Source of the DNA: an uncultured Eubacteriales bacterium
Lineage (GTDB): Bacteria; Bacillota; Clostridia; Lachnospirales; Lachnospiraceae
DNA length: 42,045 nucleotides
Reading direction: 5' to 3'
NCBI GenBank assembly: GCA_900318405.1
Contig: ONKP01000020.1
Coordinates: forward strand, 1 to 42,045
The position numbers and the translations under genes are program-made. The notes under the pieces were generated by a model, which was given only the letters and a program-made list of their open reading frames with translations, ran no database searches and had not been told where the DNA came from. This document shows, piece by piece, positions 15,920 through 24,500 of the stretch; position 1 is the first letter of the stretch, and the number at the start of each line of letters is the position of its first letter.

Positions 15920-16282
15920 TGTCAGTTGCCTCCCATATACATTTTTGTTCCGGACTGTCCCTCTGTGCCATGGCAGCCCCTCATCCCGACCTCTCAGGAT
16001 GCGGCATGCCATTTGCGCTGACGGATCACAGTGATCCGGAAAACCGGTAAATTACCTTCTCCCGGTTACGGCGCTGCGATCACTCCGCCAGGTACTTCGA
16101 TCATCTGGCGGATCCCCGGATCGACAGGCGTCGCTCGTACACAAATCCACATCTATTCTATAAAAAATAACCGGATACAGCAAGACGCAGACCACGGCAC
16201 TGCGAAATGCCTGAAGTCTGCGTCTCCCATCTCTTTTTTCGTTATATAAACTGTTATGTGTGCTGTGCACCGGCCATGCAGC
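15920..16282. other. Intergenic region, 363 bp, rich in dyad symmetry
   Basis: No gene is seen. A perfect 17-bp palindrome, CGGATCAC-A-GTGATCCG, lies at 16022-16038, about 100 bases before the hydrolase start. CCGCCAG at 16085-16091 pairs with CTGGCGG at 16105-16111. A minus-strand promoter for the hydrolase operon can be drawn as TTGCTG (16183-16178), 17-base spacer, TAGAAT (16160-16155). The 3' hairpin of the NlpC/P60 gene is listed separately. Confidence 0.4.
16183..16225 (-). terminator. Hairpin after the NlpC/P60 gene
   Basis: A perfect 10-bp stem, AGACGCAGAC at 16183-16192 with GTCTGCGTCT at 16216-16225. The loop contains a further GGCA/TGCC pairing. On the minus strand a T-rich tract follows only about 16 bases later, so it is a probable but not classical terminator. 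Confidence 0.5.
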
Positions 16283-17632
16283 TTACTGTGCTGCCGCCGA
16301 AGAATCAGCCGTTGATGCCGTATCCGTCGTTGCTGTCGAAGAAACTGCTGTATCATCCGTACCGGATCCTGTGCTGCCCGTTGCGGTTTCTGTCGGAAGG
16401 AAACGACGGATCGTCTTGATCTGATCGTAATTCACATTTGTATAGGCAATACCGGTGTTCTCATCCACGGCATTGATCATCTGACCATTGCCTGCATAGA
16501 TGCCTACATGACCATCATATACGAATACATCTCCTACCTGCGCGTCCGCATAGGATACTTCCTGTCCCTGGTTCGCGATCGTATAAGATGTACGCGTCGT
16601 ATCGATACCGAAATTCTTATATACCTGCTGTACAAATCCGGAGCAGTCGACACCGGTAGTCAGAGAATTGCCGCCCCATACATACTTGCCGCCGAGGAAC
16701 TGCTTGGCATAGTTGAGAAGCGCCTCTCCGGAAGCTGTCGATCCATTGCCAATCGTACCAGCCTGCTGATAAGCCTTCTTCGCCGCTGCCTGTGCCTGTG
16801 ATGTGGAAGCACCGGTCTGCTGGGCGATCTGCTGAGCGATCTGATTGATCGTGCTCTTTGCCTCAGCTGTCGATGTATCTACCGTAGATGCCGAATCAGT
16901 CGAAGAGCTCTGCAGTGCCAGGCTGGCGCTGATAGCATCATTATAATTGGAAATAATGCTGGAATATTCTGCTGCCTTCGCATAGGCGTCCTGAATCTTT
17001 GCGTCGTAATCCTCTGCGGAGTATTTATTTTTTGCCTGATCCAGAAGGCTCTGCAGCTGGCTCTGACTTTCATCGAGCGAATTCTTCTTGCTCATCAGCT
17101 GAGACTTCTGCTCCAGCTGCTGTGATTTCAGTTCCTTGACCTCATTGGCTGCATCAATGTAATTCTGAAGCTGCTGACGATCGTAATTATACAGGTCCTG
17201 CTCCATGGTTGTCGCAAGAGCTGCCTGAACGTCTCCGTCCTCGATCAGCGCCGTCACCCATCCGGGTGCTCCGCCGCTCTCGTAATAATACTGGATACGG
17301 GCCTTCATGGCTTCCTTTTCCGTATCCTGCTTCTTCTTCGCTGCGGCAAGCTTCGTTTCTGTGCCTGCGAGTTCTTTTGTCACCTGATCCAGCTGCTCGT
17401 TGATATGATCAACACTTGCGATCGTTGTGACGAGCTGGCTCTCCAGATCATCGATCTGGCTCAGCAGATCATCACGCTGCTGCTCATATACGGCGATCGA
17501 CGCATTCACCTCGTCAAGACTGGCCTGTGCTGTATCCGCACTCACCGTGTCATCTGCCATTGCCGGTGTGCAAAATAATGATCCCGTCATGAAAATGCTC
17601 AGTCCAAATGCTGCAAGTCTGGCTTTTTTCAT
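16283..17632 (-). CDS. Secreted NlpC/P60 peptidoglycan hydrolase with coiled-coil domain
   Basis: Cell-wall hydrolase of 449 residues, cutting gamma-D-glutamyl-diamino acid bonds in peptidoglycan stems. The order is: signal peptide (1-26, KK then a hydrophobic core, cleavage after AMA), a long PcsB/CwlO-like coiled coil (about 30-235), a Ser/Thr/Gln/Ala-rich linker, the NlpC/P60 domain (about 305-415), and a Ser/Thr/Ala tail. Catalytic Cys330 is in VDCSGFVQQV; the His is in GHVGIYAG. The coiled coil suggests control by a partner such as FtsEX, as known for PcsB and CwlO; this is inference. AAGGAAG precedes the ATG. A promoter TTGTGT-17-TAATAT can be read at 17768-17740. Confidence 0.92.
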   Translation of the reverse strand: MKKARLAAFGLSIFMTGSLFCTPAMADDTVSADTAQASLDEVNASIAVYEQQRDDLLSQIDDLESQLVTTIASVDHINEQLDQVTKELAGTETKLAAAKKKQDTEKEAMKARIQYYYESGGAPGWVTALIEDGDVQAALATTMEQDLYNYDRQQLQNYIDAANEVKELKSQQLEQKSQLMSKKNSLDESQSQLQSLLDQAKNKYSAEDYDAKIQDAYAKAAEYSSIISNYNDAISASLALQSSSTDSASTVDTSTAEAKSTINQIAQQIAQQTGASTSQAQAAAKKAYQQAGTIGNGSTASGEALLNYAKQFLGGKYVWGGNSLTTGVDCSGFVQQVYKNFGIDTTRTSYTIANQGQEVSYADAQVGDVFVYDGHVGIYAGNGQMINAVDENTGIAYTNVNYDQIKTIRRFLPTETATGSTGSGTDDTAVSSTATTDTASTADSSAAAQ

Positions 17633-17739
17633 AATTTCGCTTCCTTAATCATTCTGTTTCCGCGTCCGACTTATTAACCGGATCCCTCTGGATCTCACCA
17701 AAGTCGTAACATCTATGTAATCATTCTTAATCTTTTAAC

Positions 17740-17768
17740 ATATTATCATACTTTTTTCTGTCACACAA
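17740..17768 (-). promoter_or_regulatory. Candidate promoter of the NlpC/P60 gene
   Basis: On the minus strand, TTGTGT (17768-17763), a 17-base spacer and TAATAT (17745-17740), about 100 bases before the start codon. Both hexamers are imperfect. Otherwise the stretch 17633-17925 is AT-rich and holds no gene that I can see. Confidence 0.3.
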
Positions 17769-17925
17769 GGGTAAACTGTTAACGCAAAAATTGTCAGAAA
17801 CTGGTTGTGATAAATCCAAAAATCAACGGCATCTGCTAACATTTTGCTAACAGCGCCACATTTATATAAGCTGCGCGTGTGATGATCCTGTCTGTGATTC
17901 GAATAGTTTTTCAGTAATAAAGGAA

Positions 17926-17966
17926 AAGCACCGTCCCCAGTGGCTTTCCCACCAAAAACAGTGCTT
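17926..17966 (-). terminator. Terminator after tRNA-Lys
   Basis: AAGCAC at 17926-17931 pairs with GTGCTT at 17961-17966, with an inner GTGG/CCAC pairing. On the minus strand TTTT follows the stem. It begins four bases after the tRNA 3' end. Confidence 0.6.
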
Positions 17967-17969
17967 CAG

Positions 17970-18042
17970 TGCGCCATCAGGGACTCGAACCCTGGACAAA
18001 TAGATTAAGAGTCTACTGCTCTACCAACTGAGCTAATGGCGC
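17970..18042 (-). tRNA. tRNA-Lys (anticodon CTT)
   Basis: A 73-base cloverleaf on the minus strand. The acceptor stem GCGCCAT pairs with ATGGCGC. The D arm is GCTC-AGTTGGTA-GAGC. The anticodon stem GTAGA/TCTAT encloses the loop CTCTTAA with anticodon CTT. The T arm is CAGGG-TTCGAGT-CCCTG. The discriminator base is A, and CCA is not encoded. Confidence 0.97.
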
Positions 18043-18178
18043 ATAAGATATTCTGCGATGAAATGCATTCATGTAACCCGGAATGATCTCAAACCGCTTT
18101 CTTTGTTTGCAACGATTGCTATTATAGAGTCTCGCGTGTAAAAAATCAAGATATTTTTTGCTCTGACGTTAATTTGTG

Positions 18179-18207
18179 AAAACTGCCGGCGGCTAATGCC
18201 GCCGACA
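18179..18207 (-). terminator. Intrinsic terminator of trxA
   Basis: TGCCGGCGGC at 18184-18193 and GCCGCCGACA at 18198-18207 form a 10-bp stem, with one U-G pair in the RNA and a TAAT loop. GTTTT follows on the minus strand. It lies 40 bases after the thioredoxin stop. Confidence 0.85.
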
Positions 18208-18246
18208 TCACGTTTTTGTCTATATTTGACAGTGTTCTGTGTGGAT

Positions 18247-18564
18247 TCAGGTCCTTGCCGCGTCCACGAGATCTGCGAAGCTGTCTGCATCCCTTGCGCC
18301 GACAACCTGGTTTACCATTTTTCCATCCTTAATGAATACGAAATTGGGGATGGATTCCACATGATAGCGCGCCGCAATATCCGGATTGTCATCCACATTG
18401 ATCTTCACGAACTTGACATCCTCATACTCATTGGAAAGACTTTCAATGATCGGTGCCATCATTTTGCACGGGCCGCACCAGTCCGCATACATATCGATCA
18501 CGACGAGACGCCGCGAATCCATAACTTCAGCATCAAAATTCTCAGATGTAATCGCCTTTACCAT
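18247..18564 (-). CDS. trxA: Thioredoxin
   Basis: Small dithiol reductant of cytoplasmic proteins. The 105-residue protein has the standard length and active site WCGPC with Cys30 and Cys33. The cis-Pro loop is SIPNFVFIKDG and the central strand reads KFVKINVDDNPDIA. The start at 18564 is chosen because AGGAGGGG stands seven bases before it; the frame is open for 11 more codons upstream but that start lacks a ribosome site. It is alone between tRNA-Lys and trmB, with its own terminator. No thioredoxin reductase gene is nearby. Confidence 0.96.
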   Translation of the reverse strand: MVKAITSENFDAEVMDSRRLVVIDMYADWCGPCKMMAPIIESLSNEYEDVKFVKINVDDNPDIAARYHVESIPNFVFIKDGKMVNQVVGARDADSFADLVDAART

Positions 18565-18812
18565 ACCGGTCCCCTCCTGATTCCTGATGTATTTCACATC
18601 ATAAACTGAAAATGATGTTTCTTTTCCAAATAATTAAAAACTGAACATTTTTTCCTGTTAGTTAAAGTCAACTTTATCACGGCTCATATCGTCGCGCAAG
18701 ATTTTTTTATCACATCAATTCCTGTTTTTTCATATCTTTTTTTCATATCAGTGATATAGGTGTCATAAGTATGATAACCGGAAAAGCAGGCGAAATGTTA
18801 CGGCAGAAAGCT

Positions 18813-19538
18813 TCAGCCCAGCGGTGGTTTCGCCGCGAGCAGGAAGATCGGATTTCCCCTGCGGGAAAATTTTTCTTCATATTCTGTCATGACATTGTCG
18901 GCGGAGAGAACCGGGTCCGCGTGCAGATCATACGTCAGTTCCGTAATCTGCCAGTTTTCCTGCCGCACCTGCTCCACGGAAAAATCAAACAGCGGCCGGT
19001 TATCGGTCTTGAATGTGAGTATACCGTCCTCCACGAGGATCTGCTGATACATATGAAGAAATCCCGCCGAAGTCAGCCGCCTGTTGCCATGGCGTTCCTT
19101 GGGCCACGGATCGGAAAAATTCAGCCGGATCCCGGCGACTTCATGCGGAGCAAATACGTCTCCGAGCAGACGCGCATCCATCAGGATAAAACGGAAGTTG
19201 CAGCCTTCCCAGATGCCCGGCCTCCCCTCAGTGACGCTTGCGGGCATCGAATGTGCATCTGCCACGCCCTCTCTCTGCAGTGCCCGGATCTCCGCCTTCT
19301 GAATAGCGCGGAACAGAACGCTGCTCTGCAGCTCGATGCCTATGAAATTTCTGTCAGGATATTTTTCCGCCATATCCATCAGAAACCTTCCCTTGCCCAT
19401 ACCGATTTCTATTTCCGGCTTTGCGGGGTGAGAAAACACTTCGGTCCAGCTTCCCTTCTGTTTTGCCGGATCCTGAATAACAAAATCGCTGGCGGCGATC
19501 ACCTCGCGGGATCCCGGTATGTTTCTGAGTCTTGACAT
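18813..19538 (-). CDS. trmB: tRNA (guanine-N7-)-methyltransferase
   Basis: Makes m7G46 in the variable loop of tRNAs using SAM. The 241-residue protein shows EIGMGKGRF (SAM-binding loop, about 44-52), GIELQ, and the family hallmark NFSDPWPKERHGNRRL with the tRNA-binding and catalytic residues; TDN follows in FKTDNRP. A short extra stretch near 95-110 (ASVTEGRPGIWEG) lengthens it slightly compared with Bacillus subtilis TrmB. AGGAGAG precedes the ATG. Downstream is thioredoxin; upstream is the DnaA-box region. Confidence 0.95.
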   Translation of the reverse strand: MSRLRNIPGSREVIAASDFVIQDPAKQKGSWTEVFSHPAKPEIEIGMGKGRFLMDMAEKYPDRNFIGIELQSSVLFRAIQKAEIRALQREGVADAHSMPASVTEGRPGIWEGCNFRFILMDARLLGDVFAPHEVAGIRLNFSDPWPKERHGNRRLTSAGFLHMYQQILVEDGILTFKTDNRPLFDFSVEQVRQENWQITELTYDLHADPVLSADNVMTEYEEKFSRRGNPIFLLAAKPPLG

Positions 19539-20071
19539 GGTTTTCTCTCCTGCCCTTATTTGCTCTGATCATGGTTTAACAGTTACAATTATCAGATAAC
19601 TTATAAATTTAAGGCGCAATTTACAATCGTCTTTTCTATTGTTTTGTCAGTTCAAAAGTCAAGGGGTTCCATCCAAAAAAGTGTCCCCGTGTGACGATTT
19701 GGATAACTTTCACAAAACGTTCGTTTTCCTGAAATTCTTATGTAACCATCGATTTTCGACCCGATTTTGTGGATAATGTGGATAAAATCGTTGATAACCT
19801 TAAAATATGCGGCTTTCAGGACGCCCAAATTGTGGATAACTTTTTTCGAAATTTTTCGCTGTCGAACAGTTCTTATAAGCCTCCGGCGATAATTTCGTCG
19901 ATTTTTTATCCGGTTTATTTTTTGTACAATTCGAATAATTTAACCTGTCCTGTCATTTTCAGACGATACCCGGAAACAGACGGACAGCTGACACGCATAA
20001 CTCAACTGCGGCCGCCGGCACACGGAATCCCCACAAGGTAGTTCCACGTTCCGGCAGCCGCAGTAAGAAAA
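19539..20071. other. Long AT-rich intergenic region with DnaA-box cluster
   Basis: 533 bases without a gene, strongly AT-rich against its neighbours. Three exact DnaA boxes (TGTGGATAA) stand at 19768-19776, 19777-19785 (directly abutting) and 19831-19839. Near matches are TTTGGATAA at 19698-19706 and CGTTGATAA at 19789-19797. All point the same way. About 100 bases of very AT-rich DNA follow (about 19840-19945). A Spo0A-type heptamer TGTCGAA lies at 19860-19866. The arrangement resembles a replication origin or a DnaA-binding locus. Confidence 0.7.
20005..20064 (-). terminator. Hairpin after the aminotransferase gene
   Basis: A 14-bp stem with one G-T pair, arms 20005-20018 and 20051-20064, beginning eight bases after the aminotransferase stop on the minus strand. 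Very stable and GC-rich, but without a following T-run, so termination strength is uncertain. Confidence 0.55.
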
Positions 20072-21262
20072 TTACAGCCCGTATGCGGCAGCGAGTGCCT
20101 TGAAAGCAGGCAGGCTGTCCTGGATCTGCTTTGTCGTGACGCAATAGGCGATTCTGACATAACCCGGTGTGCCGAAGCTGTCTGCCGGTACAATCAGAAG
20201 CTCATAATCCCTTGCCTTCAGGCAGAAGGCGCCTGCATCCGGTACCGGCGATTTCATGAACAGGTAGAAAGCGCCGTCGGGATGCACGCAGGTGAATCCG
20301 TCCGCTGTGAGCGCATCATACAGAAGATCCCTGTTTGTTTTGTAAACAGAAAGATCCGAAACCTGCCCGGTCACGCGCTCCACGACATGCTGGGCGAGTG
20401 CCGGCGCACATACATAACCGAGCGCACGTCCCGCACCGCAGACAGCAGCGTACAGATCCGCGGAACCGTCCACCTCGTCCGGAACCAGAATATAGCCGAT
20501 ACGGTCGCCGGGCATGGAGAGCGACTTGCTGTAGGAGTAGCAGACAATTGTGTCACGGTAGTATTTCGTAACAAACGGAACCCTGATCTCAGCATCATAG
20601 ACGAGCTCACGGTAAGGCTCATCGGTGATCAGATAGATCGTGTGGCCGTATGCTTTTTCCTTCTTCTGCAGGAAATCCGCCAGCTTTCTGATACCCTCTT
20701 CGCGGATCACCACACCGGAGGGATTGTTCGGTGAATTGACGATCACAGCCTTGGTCTTCTCCGTAACGGCCTCTTCCAGACGGTCAAAATCGATCTGGAA
20801 CGTATCCGGGTCCGTCTGGCTTACAACCAGCTTTGCGCCGGCTGTCTCAACGAACACGCGGTACTCAGGGAAAAACGGAGCAAACGTGACAAACTCGTCG
20901 CCATCGCAGCACAGAGCCGTGATGCTGATCTTGAGCGATGCCGCGGCGCCGCAGGTCATATACAGATTTTCGGCGCGAAAAGCAGTGCCGAACCGGCGGT
21001 TCAGATCCACCGCGATCGCCCTGCGCGCATCCGCATCTCCGTTTCCCGCCGTATAGCCGTGCAGATAAATATCCGAATTCTCATCGATCAGCTCTTTGAT
21101 CGTCCGGTTGACATCTGCCGGCGCGGGAACGTTCGGGTTGCCGAGACTGAAATCAAAGACCCTGTCCTCACCGATCTCCTTCTTCCGCTGACATCCGTAG
21201 GCGAATGTCTCTCGGATGATGGAAGGTTCCTTGCCGAGTTTCTCCATTGTGCTGTTAATCAT
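20072..21262 (-). CDS. Pyridoxal phosphate aminotransferase, class I/II
   Basis: Fold-type I PLP enzyme of the aspartate aminotransferase family, 396 residues. Family marks: SLGNPNVPAP near 39-48 (substrate loop), NSPNNPSG at 176-183, DEPYREL at 214-220 (Asp binds the pyridine nitrogen), and the Schiff-base Lys246 in YSYSKSLSMPGDRIGY; an Arg near the C terminus (GYVRIAY) would bind the substrate carboxylate. The sequence suits a broad-range aspartate, aromatic or alanine-type enzyme; the amino acid cannot be named. It starts at the ATG 21262 with a modest CAGGGA site. The gene stands alone, followed by a stable hairpin. Confidence 0.9.
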   Translation of the reverse strand: MINSTMEKLGKEPSIIRETFAYGCQRKKEIGEDRVFDFSLGNPNVPAPADVNRTIKELIDENSDIYLHGYTAGNGDADARRAIAVDLNRRFGTAFRAENLYMTCGAAASLKISITALCCDGDEFVTFAPFFPEYRVFVETAGAKLVVSQTDPDTFQIDFDRLEEAVTEKTKAVIVNSPNNPSGVVIREEGIRKLADFLQKKEKAYGHTIYLITDEPYRELVYDAEIRVPFVTKYYRDTIVCYSYSKSLSMPGDRIGYILVPDEVDGSADLYAAVCGAGRALGYVCAPALAQHVVERVTGQVSDLSVYKTNRDLLYDALTADGFTCVHPDGAFYLFMKSPVPDAGAFCLKARDYELLIVPADSFGTPGYVRIAYCVTTKQIQDSLPAFKALAAAYGL

Positions 21263-21361
21263 GCTCTGTTTCCCTGCCCTTTCTTTATTTTCTGTTACCT
21301 TATTCGTATTCCTGTCTTTCGCTGCATTTCTTTCTCTGCATTATGTCATTGTATTTCTTCC

Positions 21362-21409
21362 AGCTGCTCCTCCGGCCGTTTCCGAAAGCTGCTCCTCCGG
21401 CCGTTTCCG
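21362..21409. repeat. Two 23-bp direct repeats between aminotransferase and addA
   Basis: The 23-base unit starting AGCTGCTCCTCC occurs at 21362-21384 and 21387-21409 without a mismatch, period 25. Otherwise the 269-base gap (21263-21531) holds no gene or promoter that I can recognise. Confidence 0.85.
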
Positions 21410-21531
21410 GACGTGCTGTAAAAATCCCAATCGCTTTTACTGCAGATCCGGTCATAGTCAGGCGTTTCCGTATGCACAGCGAACACTCCGGAACTTTGCC
21501 ACACAGTCTGTCATGATCCATGCAGCCGCTG

Positions 21532-24500
21532 TCAGTTTTCGAGCGGTATCGCCAGTGACAGCGTCACCGAGTAGATCCACATTTCCCGCACCGGGATCTC
21601 CGTAATCTGCTCCAGCGCCCTTCTGTAAAAAGAAAGCTGCGCCGCATATTTTTCCACCAGATCCGACCCGTCGCGCGTCTTCACGCGGTCCGTCTTGTAA
21701 TCCACGAGAACCCAGAATTTTTCACCCTGTGCGTCCTCCTCGGAAAAATAAGCGTCGATCGTTCCCTGCACCAGAATATTTTCTTCCGCAGGCCATGCAT
21801 TGTCAATATCCTTTGCCGGTACGTCAAGCACAAACGGCTGCTCGCGGTGCAGCACGCCCGCTTCTGCGGCACGCTTCATCCGCTGCCCCAGTGCCGTGTG
21901 CAGAAACGCGGCAAAGTCCTTCACCCGCAGGCACTCTGCTTCCTTCGGTGAAAAAAAACCGTCTGCCGTCATCTCCCGGATCTGCGCCGTCAGCTCACCC
22001 TGTACTGTCATATCATTCTCAGCCATCAGGTGAATCTGCTCTGTCTGTTTATTCTCCGGTGTCAGTTGATTCTGCTCTGCCGTCTCATCCTCAGCCGCAA
22101 ACTTTATCCGGCTGTAATCGAGATGCTCGAAAAAGCTGTGATACACCGTTCCCCGTGCAGCACCCGCTTCCTCTGCATCTGGATTTTCCTGCATGAATAC
22201 CGGTACACAGGGCTCCTCTTCCTCTGGCAGGAGCAGCTCTCCCTGTTCCTCCGGTGACGGCTGCGCCGACCGCTTTTTGATCTCCGTGACCGTCATCTTC
22301 GCGGGAAGCCCGGCTGCCGCCTCATAGGGATAGCGGAAGGCGTCGCGCCGCTCCAGAAATGCGCGGATATCGTCCGCGCTTTGTGCTTCTTCCATCTTCT
22401 TTTCAGACTTTGGTGCTTCCTGCAGCTTTGCTTCGGCTTTGTTCTTCTCCGCCGTCAGCATTTCCGCCCTGAGCTTTTCCACCGCATCCGTGATCCTGGT
22501 GTTCTCCTCTGCCTCGGCATGCACCAGATCAGCGCCCGTAATCTCGCGGATCGTCATCAGAGAATCATCGGGCATCGCCATCCTGATCCAGTCGGAAAAG
22601 CCCTTCGCAGATGTCAGCTCATCGTAGCGGCGGGCCCGCAGGTGCTTCTGCCCGTTCGTCAGATCGCGCATCTGATCGGCCTCTGCCTGCTTCGCCTCAA
22701 AGTCCTCCACCGTTTCTTCCTTGTCCACGGTCGCCGCAAGAATCAGCTTCTGCTCCGCCCTCGTCATCGCGACGTAGAGGATGCGCAGCTCCTCGCCGAG
22801 CATTTCATCATTGCGTCTGTTGCTGATCATCCGGCGGAGGATCGTCTCACCCTTTGTGCGCCGGTCGAGGTTGATCTTTTTCAGACCGATCCCCATCTCC
22901 GCGTGCAGGAGCACCGGCCCGGTCTGATCCTTCTTATTAAAATGCTTGCCCAGTCCCGCAATAAAAACAATCGGGAACTCGAGTCCCTTGCTGGCGTGGA
23001 TCGTCATCACGCGGACCGTGTCGTCATCCTCACCGCTGATATTCACCTCACCGTCGTCGACCTTGTATTTTTCCAGCTTTTCGATGTAACGGATGAAATT
23101 GAATACACCGTGGTAGCTCGTCGTCTCATAGGCAGCTGCTTTTTCAACGAGCATATCGAGATTGGCCTGCCGCTGCCGCCCGGCGGGCATGGCCGCCGCG
23201 TATTCACCGTATCCGGTCTCCCGGAGAATTTCACGGATCAGCGTGTGCACTGGCGTAAAAACAGCCCGGCGCCTCATATCTTCCAGCTGGCGTCGGAATT
23301 TCTCCGCTTTGTCATACACGGGACGCCGTACCGCATCATCTGTTTGGCTTACTGCATTTGCCTCACCGGCCTGAAGGTAAGTATTGACGGCATAGTAATA
23401 TGTGCCCGTCGGGCAGAACGCCCGGATCTCCGCCAGCTCGCTGTCTGTGAGTCCGACGATGGGCGACCGCAGGACTGCCGTCAGAGGAATATCCTGCTGC
23501 GGATTGCTCAGGATCCTGAGATAGTCCAGCACGAGCCGCACCTCCGGCGCGGAAAAATATCCGCTCTTCGCCGGTGCAAACGCCGGAATACCCAGCGCCT
23601 GCAGCGTCTTCACATACGTCTCCGCCCAGTCCTGCGCCGAGCGAAGCAGAATAACGATATCCCGGAACTGTACCGGCCGCATCCGGTCTGAACCCTTGTC
23701 GCTGATCAGTGTTCCGCTGTTCACCATCGACAGAATACGCGAGCCAACGGCCTGCGCCTCCAGCGCGATCCTGTCATTCCGACTTCGGAAATCAGCGAAT
23801 TCCTCCCGGCTCCTGTCGATCAGCAGGAGCTCGCTCTTCGCCGTCTCCGGGTCCGGCAGCTGCGGATACGCACCTCTGCCCTCATACAGCGCCTGATCCG
23901 CTCCGTAGCGGATGCCGCCGAGCTCAGGGATCATCAGCCGCTCAAAAAATGCATTGACCGTCCGCAGCACCTCGGGACGGCTGCGGAAATTTTTCCCCAG
24001 GTCGATTCTCTCTCCCTGATTTTCCGTGCCTGTCCTCTGCTCCGCCTCATCTGTTCCGGCGCCTGTCCTCTGCTCAGACTCATCTGTTCCGGCGTCTGCA
24101 CCCTGTTCTTCTGCCGGATTCGCGGCGTAAGCATGCATTTTTTCAAGGAAAAGCGATGGCTGCGCCATGCGGAATCCGTAGATTGACTGCTTGATATCGC
24201 CGACCATGAACCTGTTGTTCCGTCCGTCCGCTTCGCCGGACACATCAGACAGAATCGCCTCCTGCAGGAAGCTGCTGTCCTGATATTCGTCCGTCATGAT
24301 CTCCTCGAAGCGCGAGGCGAGCTCCTTTGCGGCAAACGTTCTGACGCGATGCCCGTTCTCATCCTTCTCCTCGAGGATTTCCAGCGCGTAATGCTCGAGA
24401 TCCGAGAAATCCGCGATGTTGCGCGCCCTCTTTGCCTCAGCGAACTGCTCCGCGAACAGACGCACCAGCCGGACGAGTTCCTTCATATAAGGATAGACAA

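Noticed and set aside
21300-21521. 73-codon minus-strand frame between aminotransferase and addA
   Set aside because: No ribosome site or recognisable pattern, and it runs through the direct repeats; probably chance.
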